Assembly: GCF_900109945.1 (NCBI RefSeq)
Contig: NZ_FOBX01000004.1
Location: 248,001-312,000 of the forward strand
Source of the DNA: Bradyrhizobium sp. OK095
Lineage (GTDB): Bacteria > Pseudomonadota > Alphaproteobacteria > Rhizobiales > Xanthobacteraceae
Direction of reading: 5' to 3'
Length of the DNA stretch: 64,000 bases
Shown here piece by piece: positions 39,306 to 49,533 of this stretch. Numbering within the stretch: the first letter of the stretch is position 1; every line of letters begins with the position of its first letter. The notes beneath the pieces are model-generated. The model searched no databases. It saw only the letters and a program-made list of their open reading frames with translations, and was not told where the DNA came from. The translations under genes were made by a program, and so were the position numbers.

Positions 39306-42300
39306 TCATTCCGCCGCCACCATCTGCTGTGTGCGCCACTGGCCGAGCAAGGCGCGCAGCGAGGCCGGCTTCACCGGCTTGTTCAGCACTGCGATCTTCT
39401 CGTCACGCGCAGCGACCTGCACGGCGGGGCTGCGATCGGCGGTGATCAGAATCGCAGGGATCGCGTCGCCGAAACGGCGGCGGATGTCGCGAATGGCGGC
39501 GATGCCGTTGCCGCGGTCGAGGTGATAGTCCACCAAAAGTCCGGTGACGCGCTTGCCGGCCGCCTCGATCGCGGCGATCGCGCCTTCGGGATCGGCGACC
39601 GCGATGACCTCGGCGTCCCAGGCCTTTAGGAGCGTGCGCATGCCGTCGAGGATCGCCGCATCGTTCTCGATGCAGACGATCAGCGCGCCCGCAATCGGCG
39701 TGCGCGCCAGCGGTGTCGCGCTGGTGACGGCGGCGGTGAGGGTGATCGCCTTCGCCGTCGGCACCGTGACCGAGAAGACCGAGCCGCGGCTCGCATTGGC
39801 GTCGATGGCGATGCCGTGGTTGAGCACCCGCGCCAGACGCTCGACGATGGAGAGGCCGAGGCCGAGGCCGCGCGCGATGCGCGCGCCCTGCTCGAGCCGG
39901 TGAAACTCCTTGAAGATCTCGCCGCGCTTGGCCGGCGGGATGCCGACGCCGGTGTCGTAGACGCAGATCTTGAGCGAGGGGCCTTGGCGGCGGCAGCCGA
40001 CCAGCACGCGGCCGCGCGGGGTGTATTTGATGGCGTTGGAGATCAAATTCTGTAGCAGGCGCCGCAGCAGCAGGCGATCGGACTCGACCGGCAGCGAGCA
40101 GGGCACGAAGGCGAGCTCGAGGCCTTTGGCGCGCGCGATCGGCGCGAACTCGATCTCCAGCGACCGCATCAGATCGGCCATCTTGAAGCTCGAGATCGAG
40201 GTCGCCATTGCGCCCGCATCGAGCCGGGAGATGTCGAGCAGCGCGCCGAGAATCTCCTCGATCGCCTGGAGCGATTCATCGATGTTCTCGACCAACCGCG
40301 TTTCTTCGCCGCTGTGCTGGCGCTCGACCAGGCTCGTGACATAGAGCCGGGCCGCGTTCAGCGGCTGGAGGATGTCGTGGCTGGCCGCCGCGAGGAAACG
40401 CGTCTTGGAGATGCTGGCGTCCTCCGCCGCGCTCTTGGCCAGCGCCAGCTCCGAGTTCAGCCGCGTCAATTCCTCGGTGCGGTCGCGCACGCGTTTTTCC
40501 AGCGACGCATTGGCGCGCTCCAGCGCTTCCGCGGCTTCGAAGCTGGGCGTGACGTCGGTGAAGGTGATGACGAAACCGCCGCCGGGCATCCGGTTGGTCA
40601 GAATCTCGATCACCATATGGCGTTCCGGCAGGCGTTCGAGATAGGGCTCGCTGTCGGTGGTGTAGGCGGCGAGCCGCCGTTCCAGCATCGCCTCGCGCTC
40701 GACCGGGTCGGCGGGGTTGCTGACGTCCATAAATTCCAGGATCTCGCGAAGCGGCGTACCGAACTGGACGAAATGCGGGGGCACGTTGAGGAGATCGCCG
40801 AACTGCCGGTTGGAGCAGATCAGCTGCAGGTCGGCGTCGAACACCGCGATGCCCTGGCGCACATGGTTGAGCGCGGTCTGGAGGATCTCGCGGTTGAAAT
40901 GCAACGCCGCATGGGAATCGTCGAGCAGTTTTAGCGCGGCCTTGGCGGAGACCGTGCGCTTGCGCAGCAGCAGCGACATCACGAGGCGCGAGGAGGCCGC
41001 GCCGATCGAGGAGGCGATCAGGTGCTCGGCGTGCTGCAACAGCTCGAAATCAGCGGGCGCTGCCGGTTCGATCCGCACGTTGCGCCGGGCCGAGAAGGCC
41101 TCGAACGAATGCCGGGCACGGTCAGGTCCGAGATATTGCGCGACGGTGGTCTGGATGTCCTGCACCGTGACGGTGGTGCGCCAGCGGCGGAAGCTCGGAG
41201 AGCTCGGCGCCAGTGTGTTGGGTACGAACAGATCGGCTTGCACAAGCTCGATGGACGACGGCTGCCGCGCCAGCGACAGCAGCACATAGGTGAGGATGTT
41301 CAGCGACAGCGACCAGACCACGCCATGCATCAGCGGCGGCAAATCAGCGCCGAACAGCGCCTGTGGCCGCAGCGCTTCGATCCCGAACGGACCGTGCTGA
41401 AGCAGCAGGATGCCCGCCGTTGACGAATCCATGAAGCTCGGAATGAACAGCGTGTAGAGCCACACCGCGAAGCCGACCAGCATGCCGCCGATGGCGCCGC
41501 GCGCGGTGGCTCGCCGCCACAACAGCCCACCGAAGAAGGCCGGCGCGAGCTGGGCAATGGCGGCAAAGGAAAGCAGGCCGATTGCCGCAAGCTGGGTATT
41601 GCCGAGCGCGCGATAGTAGAAATAGGCCATCACCATGATGGCGAAGATCGCAAGCCGGCGCGAGCGCAACAGGAAGTCACTGAAATCGGCGCCGCCGGTG
41701 CGTCCCTCCGGCCGCCGTTGCAGCACCAAGGGCACCACGAGGTCGTTCGAGACCATGATCGAGAGCGCGACGCATTCGACGATCACCATCGCTGTCGCCG
41801 CCGACAGGCCGCCGACGAAGACGGCGACGCTGAGCAGATCCGCGCCGCCCTCCATCGGCAGCGCCAGCACATACATGTCGGGATCGGCGGCGCCGAACGG
41901 GAAGCTGACGAGGCCGGCGAGCGCGATCGGGATCACGAACACATTGATGGCGACGAGATAGAGCGGAAACAGCCAGCGCGCGCGGCCGACCTCGGCATCC
42001 GAGGAATTCTCCACCACGCTGACGTGGAACTGGCGCGGCAGCAGCATGATCGCGCACAGCGACAGCAGCGTCATGGTGAGGAAATTGCCGATCGACGGCG
42101 AATAGTTGATCGCGCGCACCGCCTCCGGCGTTTTCATCGCGCGCTCGATCAATTCATGCGGCGAGAACATCCAGAAGGTGACGAAGATACCGGCGGTGAT
42201 GAAGGCGACCAGCTTGATGATCGATTCGGTCGCAACCGCCAACATCAGGCCGTGCTGATGCTCGGTGGCGTCGGTCTGCCTTGTGCCGAACAGCACCGCA

Positions 42301-42815
42301 AAAGCCGCCATCGCCAGCGTCACCATCAGCGCCATGTCGCCGATGATCGGGATGTGGGAGAATGCCTGGTCCTCGCTCAGGATGGTTGCGAGCGAGGAGG
42401 CGACCGCCTTGAGCTGGAGCGCGATGTAGGGCACCGAGCCGATGATCGCGATCAGCGCCACGGTGGCCGCCACCGCCTGGCTCTTGCCGTAGCGCGCGCC
42501 GATGAAGTCGGCGATCGAGGTGATGTTGTGGGCCTTGGCGAGCTGGATCACGCGGCGGAGCACACCGGCGCCGAGCCCGATCATCAGGATCGGGCCGACA
42601 TAGATCGCGAGGAAGTCGGTCGAGGTGCGGGTCGCAAAGCCGACCGAGCCGAAGAAGGTCCAGGAGGTGCAGTAGATCGCCAGCGACAGCGGATAGATCA
42701 GCCCGGACGCGCGGCCGGCCTTGGCCTGCGAGCGGCGGTCGCCGTGGCTCGCCACCAGGAACAGGAAGCCGATATAGCCGAAGGCGGCGGCGATCACGCC
42801 CCAGTCGTGCAGCAT
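39306..42815 (-). CDS. Symporter-type hybrid histidine kinase (NahK/CbrA-like)
   Basis: 1169 residues. The first about 520 are a sodium:solute-symporter-like membrane region of some 13 helices (early YPLSLAIYCTSWTFFGSVG). A PAS domain follows around 640-740, then a coiled linker (NASLEKRVRDRTEELTRLN), the phospho-accepting helix FLAAASHDILQPLNAARLY, the ATPase lobe (NLISNAIKYTPRG, GLGLGLSIV) and a C-terminal receiver with Asp in GLLVDYHLDRG. Such kinases can sense a carried solute. No separate response regulator adjoins it. Its DNA end resembles 36439-36475. Confidence 0.93.
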   Translation of the reverse strand: MLHDWGVIAAAFGYIGFLFLVASHGDRRSQAKAGRASGLIYPLSLAIYCTSWTFFGSVGFATRTSTDFLAIYVGPILMIGLGAGVLRRVIQLAKAHNITSIADFIGARYGKSQAVAATVALIAIIGSVPYIALQLKAVASSLATILSEDQAFSHIPIIGDMALMVTLAMAAFAVLFGTRQTDATEHQHGLMLAVATESIIKLVAFITAGIFVTFWMFSPHELIERAMKTPEAVRAINYSPSIGNFLTMTLLSLCAIMLLPRQFHVSVVENSSDAEVGRARWLFPLYLVAINVFVIPIALAGLVSFPFGAADPDMYVLALPMEGGADLLSVAVFVGGLSAATAMVIVECVALSIMVSNDLVVPLVLQRRPEGRTGGADFSDFLLRSRRLAIFAIMVMAYFYYRALGNTQLAAIGLLSFAAIAQLAPAFFGGLLWRRATARGAIGGMLVGFAVWLYTLFIPSFMDSSTAGILLLQHGPFGIEALRPQALFGADLPPLMHGVVWSLSLNILTYVLLSLARQPSSIELVQADLFVPNTLAPSSPSFRRWRTTVTVQDIQTTVAQYLGPDRARHSFEAFSARRNVRIEPAAPADFELLQHAEHLIASSIGAASSRLVMSLLLRKRTVSAKAALKLLDDSHAALHFNREILQTALNHVRQGIAVFDADLQLICSNRQFGDLLNVPPHFVQFGTPLREILEFMDVSNPADPVEREAMLERRLAAYTTDSEPYLERLPERHMVIEILTNRMPGGGFVITFTDVTPSFEAAEALERANASLEKRVRDRTEELTRLNSELALAKSAAEDASISKTRFLAAASHDILQPLNAARLYVTSLVERQHSGEETRLVENIDESLQAIEEILGALLDISRLDAGAMATSISSFKMADLMRSLEIEFAPIARAKGLELAFVPCSLPVESDRLLLRRLLQNLISNAIKYTPRGRVLVGCRRQGPSLKICVYDTGVGIPPAKRGEIFKEFHRLEQGARIARGLGLGLSIVERLARVLNHGIAIDANASRGSVFSVTVPTAKAITLTAAVTSATPLARTPIAGALIVCIENDAAILDGMRTLLKAWDAEVIAVADPEGAIAAIEAAGKRVTGLLVDYHLDRGNGIAAIRDIRRRFGDAIPAILITADRSPAVQVAARDEKIAVLNKPVKPASLRALLGQWRTQQMVAAE

Positions 42816-43007
42816 TGCGAGCGCGCTTCTCCCGGGGCGCAGGGGCGTCCTGCGCCGGATCTCATTTTTCGGGAGTAAATTTAGCGCGTTAGACCGCTGT
42901 AAGCGACTGCCATTTTCCTATCCATCCCACGAACTGGCATCGTCGTTAAACCACCCGGCAGGCTGCCCATGTTGTGTCTGTAGCGTGATCTTGCGGCCAC
43001 TGACGAT

Positions 43008-43029
43008 ACTGGATATATTACTGGATATA
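43008..43029. promoter_or_regulatory. Direct repeat upstream of the VapB-like gene
   Basis: ACTGGATATA occurs at 43008-43017 and 43020-43029, one helical turn (12 bases) apart, 17 bases before the antitoxin ATG. Antitoxins often repress their own promoter through such repeats. Confidence 0.5.
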
Positions 43030-43045
43030 GATGCGGGGGCCGGTG

Positions 43046-43348
43046 ATGGGCAGCAAGTCTCAGAAGCGCGCGATTAAGAGCTATCGGTCTCGTTTGCGCA
43101 CGCGAGGAATGGCCCGGTTCGAAGTCCTCGGTCTCGACGGCGACCGTGACCTGATCCGGTCGGTCGCGCGGCGTCTGGCGGAAGACGGGCCGGAAGCGTC
43201 GCGGCTCCGGGCCGCGGTCAGCCAGACAATGTCCGGTGAGCCGCCGCGGAAGGGCGGCATTCTCCGGGCACTTCGACGTTCGCCTCTTGTCGGCGCCGAA
43301 CTCGCACCTGTCCGTCAGTTTGAACCCGGGCGTAAGATCGAACTGTGA
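43046..43348 (+). CDS. vapB: Antitoxin of a VapBC-like pair
   Basis: 100 residues from the ATG at 43046, preceded by GCGGGGG; an ATG at 43031 would add five. Basic N-terminus (KSQKRAIKSYRSRLR) and a short strand-helix-helix, RFEVLGLDGDRDLIRSVARRLAE, which fits a ribbon-helix-helix DNA-binding part. The C-terminal half is basic and would wrap the toxin. Ends GTGA-overlapping with the PIN-domain gene, the standard antitoxin-first arrangement. Family assignment rests largely on the partner. Confidence 0.75.
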   Translation: MGSKSQKRAIKSYRSRLRTRGMARFEVLGLDGDRDLIRSVARRLAEDGPEASRLRAAVSQTMSGEPPRKGGILRALRRSPLVGAELAPVRQFEPGRKIEL

Positions 43349-43776
43349 GCCGCTATCTGCTCGACACCAATATCATCAGTAACGTCACCAAGCCGGTGCC
43401 TTCGGACGCGCTGCTGGCGTGGATGGGAGAGCAGGTCGACGAGGACCTGTTCATTGCCTCGCTCACGTTGGCCGAAATTCGCCGCGGTATCCTGGAAATG
43501 CCTGCGGGCCGCAAGCGTGAGCGGCTCGACGCCTGGTTTTCAGGGCCGGAAGGCCCCTCATTGCTTTTCCTTGGTCGCGTGCTGCCATTTGATGAGAAGG
43601 CGGGGCTGATATGGGCTCGCCTGATGGCTGAGGGAACGGCGCAGGGAAGACCCCGTAGCGCCCTCGACATGATGATTGCTGCGGTTGCGGAGGTTCACGG
43701 CTGTATCGTCGTCACCGACAACGTGAAGGATTTTGCCCGTATTGAGATCTTCAATCCGCTCCGGAATGCAGGATGA
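43345..43776 (+). CDS. vapC: VapC/FitB-like PIN-domain toxin
   Basis: 143 residues from a GTG overlapping the antitoxin stop. PIN-domain RNase with acidic residues at YLLDTNIIS (Asp), LTLAEIRRGI (Glu), RSALDMMIAAVAE (Asp) and VVTDNVKDF (Asp). The GxxxP-like helix layout matches VapC toxins, which cut specific RNAs and are held inactive by the upstream protein. Convergent with hemA, 62-base gap. Confidence 0.92.
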   Translation: MSRYLLDTNIISNVTKPVPSDALLAWMGEQVDEDLFIASLTLAEIRRGILEMPAGRKRERLDAWFSGPEGPSLLFLGRVLPFDEKAGLIWARLMAEGTAQGRPRSALDMMIAAVAEVHGCIVVTDNVKDFARIEIFNPLRNAG

Positions 43777-43837
43777 TTGACCGTCCCCGTCAACCGAATT
43801 CGATATCTCCCCGCGAGCCGGGAGATGCGAAGAAATC

Positions 43838-45067
43838 CTACTCCGCCGCCAGCGACTTCTGTCGCAGTGGCAGGCCGAGACGGTCCCACACCTGCAACAG
43901 CGCTTCGGCGAGCTGATCGATCAGGCCGTCGTCGTGATAGGGCGAGGGCGTGATGCGCAGGCGTTCGGTGCCCTTGGCCACGGTCGGATAGTTGATCGGC
44001 TGAATGTAGATGCCGTGCTCTTCGAGCAGCATATCCGAGGCCTGCTTGCACTTCTCGGCATTACCGATGAACAGCGGCACGATGTGGGTCTCGTTCGACA
44101 TCACCGGGAGGCCGGCGGCATTGAGGATCGCCTTGACCCTGGCGGCGCGGTCCTGGTGGCGCTCGCGCTCCCAGCTCGAGGTCTTCAGATGCTTGATCGC
44201 GGCGGTCGCGGCCGAGCAGATCGCCGGCGGCAGCGCGGTGGTGAAGATGAAGCCCGGCGCATAGGAGCGAACCGCGTCGATGATCTGGCCGTTGGCGGCG
44301 ATGTAGCCGCCGAGGCAGCCGAATGCTTTCGCCAGCGTGCCTTCGAGAATGTCGATGCGATGCATGACGCCGTCACGCTCAGCAATGCCGCCGCCGCGCG
44401 GGCCGTACATGCCGACGGCATGGACCTCGTCGACATAAGTCATCGCGCCATACTTCTCGGCGAGATCGCAAATCTTGGCGAGCGGAGCGACGTCGCCGTC
44501 CATGGAATAGAGGCTCTCGCAGGCGATCAGCTTCGGCCGGTTCGGGCCGGCAGCCTTCAACAGCGCTTCCAGGTCGGCGAGATCGTTGTGGCGGAACACT
44601 TGCCGTTCGCAGCCGGACTGGCGGATGCCCTCGATCATCGAATTGTGGTTGAGCTCGTCCGACAGGATCAGGCAATTCGGAATGAGCTTTGCGATGGTCG
44701 CGATGCCGGTCTGGTTCGAGACATAGCCCGAGGTGAACAGCAGCGAGGCTTCCTTGCCGTGGAGGTCGGCGAGCTCGGCCTCGAGCTGCACCAGCGGATG
44801 ATGCGTGCCGGCAATGTTGCGGGTGCCGCCTGCGCCGGTGCCGACGCGGGTTGCGGTCTCGACCATGGCGCCGACCACTTTCGGGTGCTGGCCCATGCCG
44901 AGATAATCGTTGGAGCACCAGATCACGACGTCGCGCTTGCCCTTGGGCGAGTGCCAGAGCGCATGCGGGAACCGGCCGGCGATGCGTTCGAGGTCGGCGA
45001 ACACGCGGTAGCGCCGCTCGGTGTGGAGGCGATCGAGGGCGGAATTGAAGAACTGGCTGTAATCCAT
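43838..45067 (-). CDS. hemA: 5-aminolevulinate synthase
   Basis: 409 residues from the ATG at 45067 ([12 protein letters not shown]), the length of rhizobial HemA. PLP enzyme that joins glycine and succinyl-CoA, the C4 route to haem. Family segments: [41 protein letters not shown], and the PLP Lys in [12 protein letters not shown]. About 140 bases upstream lies a perfect FixK/FNR box, so expression should rise at low oxygen, as known for hemA in Bradyrhizobium. A 7-bp palindrome sits in its leader. Confidence 0.97.
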   Translation of the reverse strand: MDYSQFFNSALDRLHTERRYRVFADLERIAGRFPHALWHSPKGKRDVVIWCSNDYLGMGQHPKVVGAMVETATRVGTGAGGTRNIAGTHHPLVQLEAELADLHGKEASLLFTSGYVSNQTGIATIAKLIPNCLILSDELNHNSMIEGIRQSGCERQVFRHNDLADLEALLKAAGPNRPKLIACESLYSMDGDVAPLAKICDLAEKYGAMTYVDEVHAVGMYGPRGGGIAERDGVMHRIDILEGTLAKAFGCLGGYIAANGQIIDAVRSYAPGFIFTTALPPAICSAATAAIKHLKTSSWERERHQDRAARVKAILNAAGLPVMSNETHIVPLFIGNAEKCKQASDMLLEEHGIYIQPINYPTVAKGTERLRITPSPYHDDGLIDQLAEALLQVWDRLGLPLRQKSLAAE

Positions 45068-45108
45068 CGTCAAACCTGCAACGGAACTGACCAAAGGGCC
45101 GCATCTTC

Positions 45109-45129
45109 TTAGAGCTTTTCCAGCTCTAA
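45109..45129. promoter_or_regulatory. Palindrome in the hemA leader
   Basis: TTAGAGC (45109-45115) and GCTCTAA (45123-45129) with seven bases between, 42-62 bases before the hemA ATG. Could be a leader hairpin or a regulator site; it does not match the Irr-type element TTTAGAA-N3-TTCTAAA. Confidence 0.4.
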
Positions 45130-45200
45130 TGTCTATGCGCTATCCCACATTTGGACCTGCGGGGCATTTGGGCAAAATGCCCTATCGTGCGAATTGAAAC

Positions 45201-45214
45201 TTGATCCCGATCAA
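45201..45214. promoter_or_regulatory. FixK/FNR box upstream of hemA
   Basis: TTGATCCCGATCAA: perfect TTGAT-N4-ATCAA. Its centre is 140 bases from the hemA ATG; with the usual -41.5 placement transcription would start near 45166. The other neighbour, at 45304, points its 3' end at this box, so hemA is the only likely target. Confidence 0.8.
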
Positions 45215-45303
45215 GTTCGCGCGAGGTAAGATGCTGCTCTGCAACATCCGCTGAGGGGCCGCGTCGGCCTCTGCCCGTAAGCGAGGCGAGGCGAAGACGA
45301 ACC

Positions 45304-46365
45304 TCAACTCGTCCTGAACTGAAGCACGCCGTCCTTGGTCTCGGCCGTCAGCCGGCCCTCGACGATCATGTAGTTGACGTGGGCGACCAGTTCGCCGGCG
45401 GCAAAGCCCATCTGGTGTTCGTCGAGCACGTGCTTGTTGAACACGACAGGCACCAATGCGCGCGAGGTCTGCGGCTCTTCGCGGCAGGCTTCCGCGATCA
45501 GGCGGCAGCGCTCCTCGTGGTGGTCGGCGAGCTGCTTGATGCGGGTCTTGAGCCCATAGAACGGCACGCCGTGGCCGGGCAGAACGAGGAGATCATAGGG
45601 CAGGGTGGTGGTGAGGCTCGCAAGCGAAGCCAGATATTCGCCGAGCGAATTCTGGTCGGGCTCGACCGCCCACACGCTGACGTTCGGCGAGATCTTGCTC
45701 AGCACCTGGTCGGCGGAGAGGAACAGCTTGTCGTCGGCGCAATACAGCATCACCTGGTCGAGCGCGTGGCCGCCGCCGGTGATCACCTTGAAGCGGCGCG
45801 TGCCGATCACGACCTCGTCGCCATGCGAGATGCGGTGGTAGGACGGCGGCAGCACCGACACCTGCTTGAGATAATCCTGGCCGCGGCCGAGCAGTTTTTC
45901 GGTGAGCGACTCGTCCATGCCGTGACGCCGGAAGAACAGCCGCTGTGCGTTGCGACGTTCCTCAGTGCCGCGATTCTGGTGATAGACTGATTGCAGATAT
46001 TCGACCTGCGACATCACCAGCGGGCAGTTGAAGCGCTCGACGATCCAGCCGGCAAGACCGACATGATCGGGGTGCGAGTGCGTGACGATCAGGCGCGTGA
46101 TGTTGACGCCCTTCAGCGGCCCCTCGAACAGTTTTGTCCAGGCCTCGATCGTCTCCTCATTGCCGAAGCCGGCGTCGACCATCGCGTAGCCGTCGCCGTC
46201 GGCGAGCAGATAGATGTTCACGTGGTTGAGGCGGAACGGCAATTTCAGCCGCGCCCACAACACGCCGGGGCGCACCTCGACGATCTCTTCGGGGCCGGGA
46301 TGCTGGTCCCAGGGGTAGCGCAGGGCCTCGGCGGAGGACTGCACGGTGTCGGTTTTTGCGTTCAT
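45304..46365 (-). CDS. Metallo-beta-lactamase-fold hydrolase
   Basis: 353 residues. Zn-binding THSHPDHVG near residue 100, GGHALDQVMLYCADDKLFLSADQ (second His, Asp) and LPGHGVPF (last His). Similar in layout to glyoxalase II-like and lactonase-like MBL proteins; the C-terminal extension of about 80 residues (after PGHG) resembles the helical domain of beta-oxidation-linked MBL proteins. Upstream of hemA in transcription but separated from it by 237 bases and the FixK box. Substrate unknown. Confidence 0.88.
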   Translation of the reverse strand: MNAKTDTVQSSAEALRYPWDQHPGPEEIVEVRPGVLWARLKLPFRLNHVNIYLLADGDGYAMVDAGFGNEETIEAWTKLFEGPLKGVNITRLIVTHSHPDHVGLAGWIVERFNCPLVMSQVEYLQSVYHQNRGTEERRNAQRLFFRRHGMDESLTEKLLGRGQDYLKQVSVLPPSYHRISHGDEVVIGTRRFKVITGGGHALDQVMLYCADDKLFLSADQVLSKISPNVSVWAVEPDQNSLGEYLASLASLTTTLPYDLLVLPGHGVPFYGLKTRIKQLADHHEERCRLIAEACREEPQTSRALVPVVFNKHVLDEHQMGFAAGELVAHVNYMIVEGRLTAETKDGVLQFRTS

Positions 46366-46457
46366 GTGACCGGCTTAAACCCACAGGCTGCGGCGCGCCA
46401 GCCGAAAAAGGACGGGCCGTGGTCTCCGCATGGCCGTCATACCGGGGCGTTTTTTCC

Positions 46458-46470
46458 GTAGCCCGGATGG
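46458..46470. repeat. Single arm of the REP-like repeat
   Basis: GTAGCCCGGATGG, the left arm plus two bases of the element at 4866-4900; the matching right arm is missing here. It lies between the MBL and chemoreceptor genes. Confidence 0.45.
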
Positions 46471-46489
46471 AGCCAACTGACCGGCGTCC

Positions 46490-48640
46490 TTACGCCGCCC
46501 GCATGTTGTTGAGGAACGCGTCGATCTCCCCGCGCAGCATCTCGGCTTCGCGGCGGAGCGCGTCGGAGGCGCCGAGCACTTCGCTCGCCGCTGCGCCGGC
46601 TTCGGCCGAGGCCGTGGAGACGCCGACGATGTTGCTGGAGACCTCGCTGGTGCCGCCGGCCGCGTGCTGGATGTTGCGGGCGATCTCGCGGGTCGCCGCG
46701 CCCTGCTCCTCGACCGCGGCGGCGATCGTCGTCGTCACGTTGTCGATCTCGCCGATGATGCGGCCGATGCCCTGGATGGCGCCGACGGCGGAGGTCGTGA
46801 CCGACTGCATGCTGGCGATCTGGGCGCGGATCTCTTCGGTCGCTTTCGCGGTCTGGCTCGCGAGGCTCTTCACCTCGGAGGCGACCACCGCAAAACCGCG
46901 GCCGGCTTCGCCCGCGCGCGCCGCCTCGATGGTGGCGTTGAGCGCGAGCAAATTGGTCTGCGACGCAATCGTCTGGATCAGGTCAACGACGACGCTGATG
47001 CGGCTGGCACTGTCGGCGAGGCTCTGCACCGTGGTGTCGGTGGCGCCGGCCTCATCGACCGCCTTTTTGGCGATCGCGGCCGAGGTGACGACTTGCTTGC
47101 TGATCTCTTCGATCGAGGACGACAGCTGCTCGGTGCCCGATGACACGGTCTGCACGTTGACCGAGGTCTCCTCGGCGGCGGAGGCGACCGCGTTCACCAG
47201 CGCGTTGGACTGGTCTGCGGTGGTCGACATGCTCTGCGCCGTCGACTGCATCGAATTGGCCGATTGCGCGAGATTGTCGAGCGCGTTGCGCACGGTGCCC
47301 TCGAACTCGGCAATCCTCGCCTCCATGCGCGCGGCCCGCTCGGCCTTGGAGGCGCGGTCCTTGTCCTGCTCGCTCGACATGGCACGGGACTCGATCATGC
47401 TCTCGCGGAACACTTGCAGCGTGTTCGCCATCACCGAGATCTCGTCATTGTGGTTCTTGGAGCGGTAGATCTCGGTTTCGAGGTCGCCGTTCGCCAGCAG
47501 CTGCATCGACTGCTGCAGCGCGCCGATCCGGCGCAGGATGTTGCGGCCGACATAGAGCCAGACGAACAGCGCCGAGCCGACCAGCATCAGCGCGCCCAGC
47601 GCCAGCATCGCGGTCGTCGCGAGCGAGATCTCCTGACGCGCCTGGAAGGTCGACGCATTGGTCTCCTTCTGCACGCCGTCGACGAGCTGCTGCACGCTGA
47701 TGCCGAGCCCGACATTGAGCTTGCGGGTCTCGTCCAGGATGGTCTGGCCGTAGTCGAGGGCGTCGAGCTCCTTCTGGCGGATCTTGAACACGCCGGTCTT
47801 GCCCTCGCCGAAGGCGAACAGCTTTTGCACGGCGTCGCGCATCGCCTGCATCGAGGGCACCTTCGGCAGGTCCTCGAGGTTCGACTTGACGCGGTCGCGC
47901 GTCGCCTTGAATTCCTTCTCGATCACTTCCAGCGTGTCGCTGTTGTTGGCCGAGAGCGCCGCCATCATGTCGGCCGCCATCAGATTGCCGTTGGCCGAGA
48001 TCGTCGAGATCTGGGCGACGGTGCGGGCAGCTTCAGTGGCATCGTCCGCGGACACGTCCGCTGCGCCCAGGATCGCGTTCAGGCGCGTCTGCGCATCCAG
48101 CATCGCTGGACCCGCGGCGCCGACGAAGGCGAGCTGGGCCTTGCGCAGCGCTTCATATTGCTTGTCGTGCAGCGCGCCGGTTTCGAGCCGTTCGCGTGCC
48201 GCCGAGACCAGGCTCTGGGTGGCTTCGTCGATGCTCTTGGCGGTGTCGCGCAGCGCGGTCGCGATCTGCTTGTCGGCGCCGAGCTCGATGATCTCGCCGA
48301 GCTTGGCCATGGCGAGCTGCTGGATGTCCTTCACGCTCTTGGTGCGTTCGCTCAGCGCCTCTTCAGAGGGCGAAGCGAGGAGGCCCGGGCCCTGCGCTGC
48401 GAGTGTTGCGCTCTGCGAAGCGAGCTGAAGGCTGGCGGAGAGGCGCGGAATGTCGCGCCCGCTCAGATCCATCATGGTCGCGCCGAGGTGGTTGAACACG
48501 AAGCCGGCGCCGGCCGCGATGACGAGCCCCATGCCGGCGATCAATGCGAAGGCGGCGAACAGGCTGCCGCGCACGCCCCATCTCGGCATCTTGAAACGAG
48601 GCTTGAGACGACCAAGAAGGCCACCAAGACGGATCGCCAT
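46490..48640 (-). CDS. Methyl-accepting chemotaxis protein
   Basis: 716 residues from the ATG at 48640 (GGGGGA upstream). Membrane helix near 25-45, a periplasmic sensing region of about 300 residues with helical heptads, second helix near 345-365, HAMP ([21 protein letters not shown]) and the long signalling coil with the hairpin tip [21 protein letters not shown]. No C-terminal pentapeptide for CheR binding. Ligand unknown. A chemotaxis operon is not in view. Confidence 0.95.
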   Translation of the reverse strand: MAIRLGGLLGRLKPRFKMPRWGVRGSLFAAFALIAGMGLVIAAGAGFVFNHLGATMMDLSGRDIPRLSASLQLASQSATLAAQGPGLLASPSEEALSERTKSVKDIQQLAMAKLGEIIELGADKQIATALRDTAKSIDEATQSLVSAARERLETGALHDKQYEALRKAQLAFVGAAGPAMLDAQTRLNAILGAADVSADDATEAARTVAQISTISANGNLMAADMMAALSANNSDTLEVIEKEFKATRDRVKSNLEDLPKVPSMQAMRDAVQKLFAFGEGKTGVFKIRQKELDALDYGQTILDETRKLNVGLGISVQQLVDGVQKETNASTFQARQEISLATTAMLALGALMLVGSALFVWLYVGRNILRRIGALQQSMQLLANGDLETEIYRSKNHNDEISVMANTLQVFRESMIESRAMSSEQDKDRASKAERAARMEARIAEFEGTVRNALDNLAQSANSMQSTAQSMSTTADQSNALVNAVASAAEETSVNVQTVSSGTEQLSSSIEEISKQVVTSAAIAKKAVDEAGATDTTVQSLADSASRISVVVDLIQTIASQTNLLALNATIEAARAGEAGRGFAVVASEVKSLASQTAKATEEIRAQIASMQSVTTSAVGAIQGIGRIIGEIDNVTTTIAAAVEEQGAATREIARNIQHAAGGTSEVSSNIVGVSTASAEAGAAASEVLGASDALRREAEMLRGEIDAFLNNMRAA

Positions 48641-48742
48641 CGTAATTCCCCCACGCATGATCTTTATGTTTTCGCTGCGGAGTATCCTTGGTCCCGGTTA
48701 AAAAATCGCAAGTTGCACAATTGCTTGGCTAGTTCCGCAGAG

Positions 48743-48778
48743 CGAAAAAAGAAAGGGCCGGCAGAGGTGCCGGCCCTT
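48743..48778 (-). terminator. Terminator of the 48.8-kb barrel gene
   Basis: Ten-bp arms AAGGGCCGGC (48753-48762) and GCCGGCCCTT (48769-48778), six-base loop; on the minus strand a T-rich stretch (TTTCTTTTTTC) follows. It lies 30 bases past the barrel gene's stop. Confidence 0.8.
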
Positions 48779-48807
48779 GATGGCGAAAGAGGGTTTTGGA
48801 AGCGCGA

Positions 48808-49533
48808 TCAGTAGCGCGCGACCGTCGAGTTGGCCCAGTTGAAGCGGTAGTTGACGCCGGCCTTGATGGTGTGGTCGTCGGTGGTGAAGTTGCCCGTGCC
48901 CGCCAGCGGACCGCCGGTGAAGTGCGCGTCGCCGAAATTGTAGTACTGGTACTCGGCCTTGGCCGACCAGTTCGGGGCGAACATGTATTCGACGCCGGCG
49001 CCGACAGTGTAGCCGTTGCGGTGATCGCCGGTGATGACGAAGGCGGTCGGCACGCCGCCGACAGTCACCTTCTCGTTGTTGTCCGAATAGGCGTAGCCGC
49101 CCTTCACATAGAGCAGGCCCGGCCCCCAGGTGTAGCCGACGCGGCCGGTGATCGAGCCGAGGCCACGCTGGTCGTTGGTGTAGGCCACGCCGCCCGGGAA
49201 CACCGCGCCAACGCTGCCGGAGAGCCAGGAATACTGGGCTTCGGCGCCGACCAGGAAATTCGGGTGGAACTGCCAGTCAGCACCGGCCTGCAAGCCGCCG
49301 AGGAAACGGCCGTTGCCGTTGTTGCCGGTGGAGAGGCCGCTGAAATTGTTGTCGCTGGAGAACGCGCCGCCGAGATGCGCACCGATGTAGAAACCGGTCC
49401 AGTTGTAGATCGGCGCGGCATAGGCCGGCGCGGGCGCCTTGTAGTAGTTGCGGTTGCCGAGATCGGCACCGATCGCCGGTGCGGCAGCGCCCGCCACGAG
49501 CAGCGCAACGGTCGCGAACAGAATCTTCTTCAT
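48808..49533 (-). CDS. Outer-membrane beta-barrel protein
   Basis: 241 residues from the ATG at 49533 (MKKILFATVALLV), GGAG about nine bases upstream. Signal peptide ends APAIGAD. Barrel strands such as WTGFYIGAHLGGAF, GGLQAGADWQF, ITGRVGYTWGPGLLYVKGGYAY and VGAGVEYMFAPNWSAKAEYQY match the RopB/Omp25-like 8-strand barrels of rhizobia. Same family plan as the protein at 35451-36293. Confidence 0.94.
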   Translation of the reverse strand: MKKILFATVALLVAGAAAPAIGADLGNRNYYKAPAPAYAAPIYNWTGFYIGAHLGGAFSSDNNFSGLSTGNNGNGRFLGGLQAGADWQFHPNFLVGAEAQYSWLSGSVGAVFPGGVAYTNDQRGLGSITGRVGYTWGPGLLYVKGGYAYSDNNEKVTVGGVPTAFVITGDHRNGYTVGAGVEYMFAPNWSAKAEYQYYNFGDAHFTGGPLAGTGNFTTDDHTIKAGVNYRFNWANSTVARY

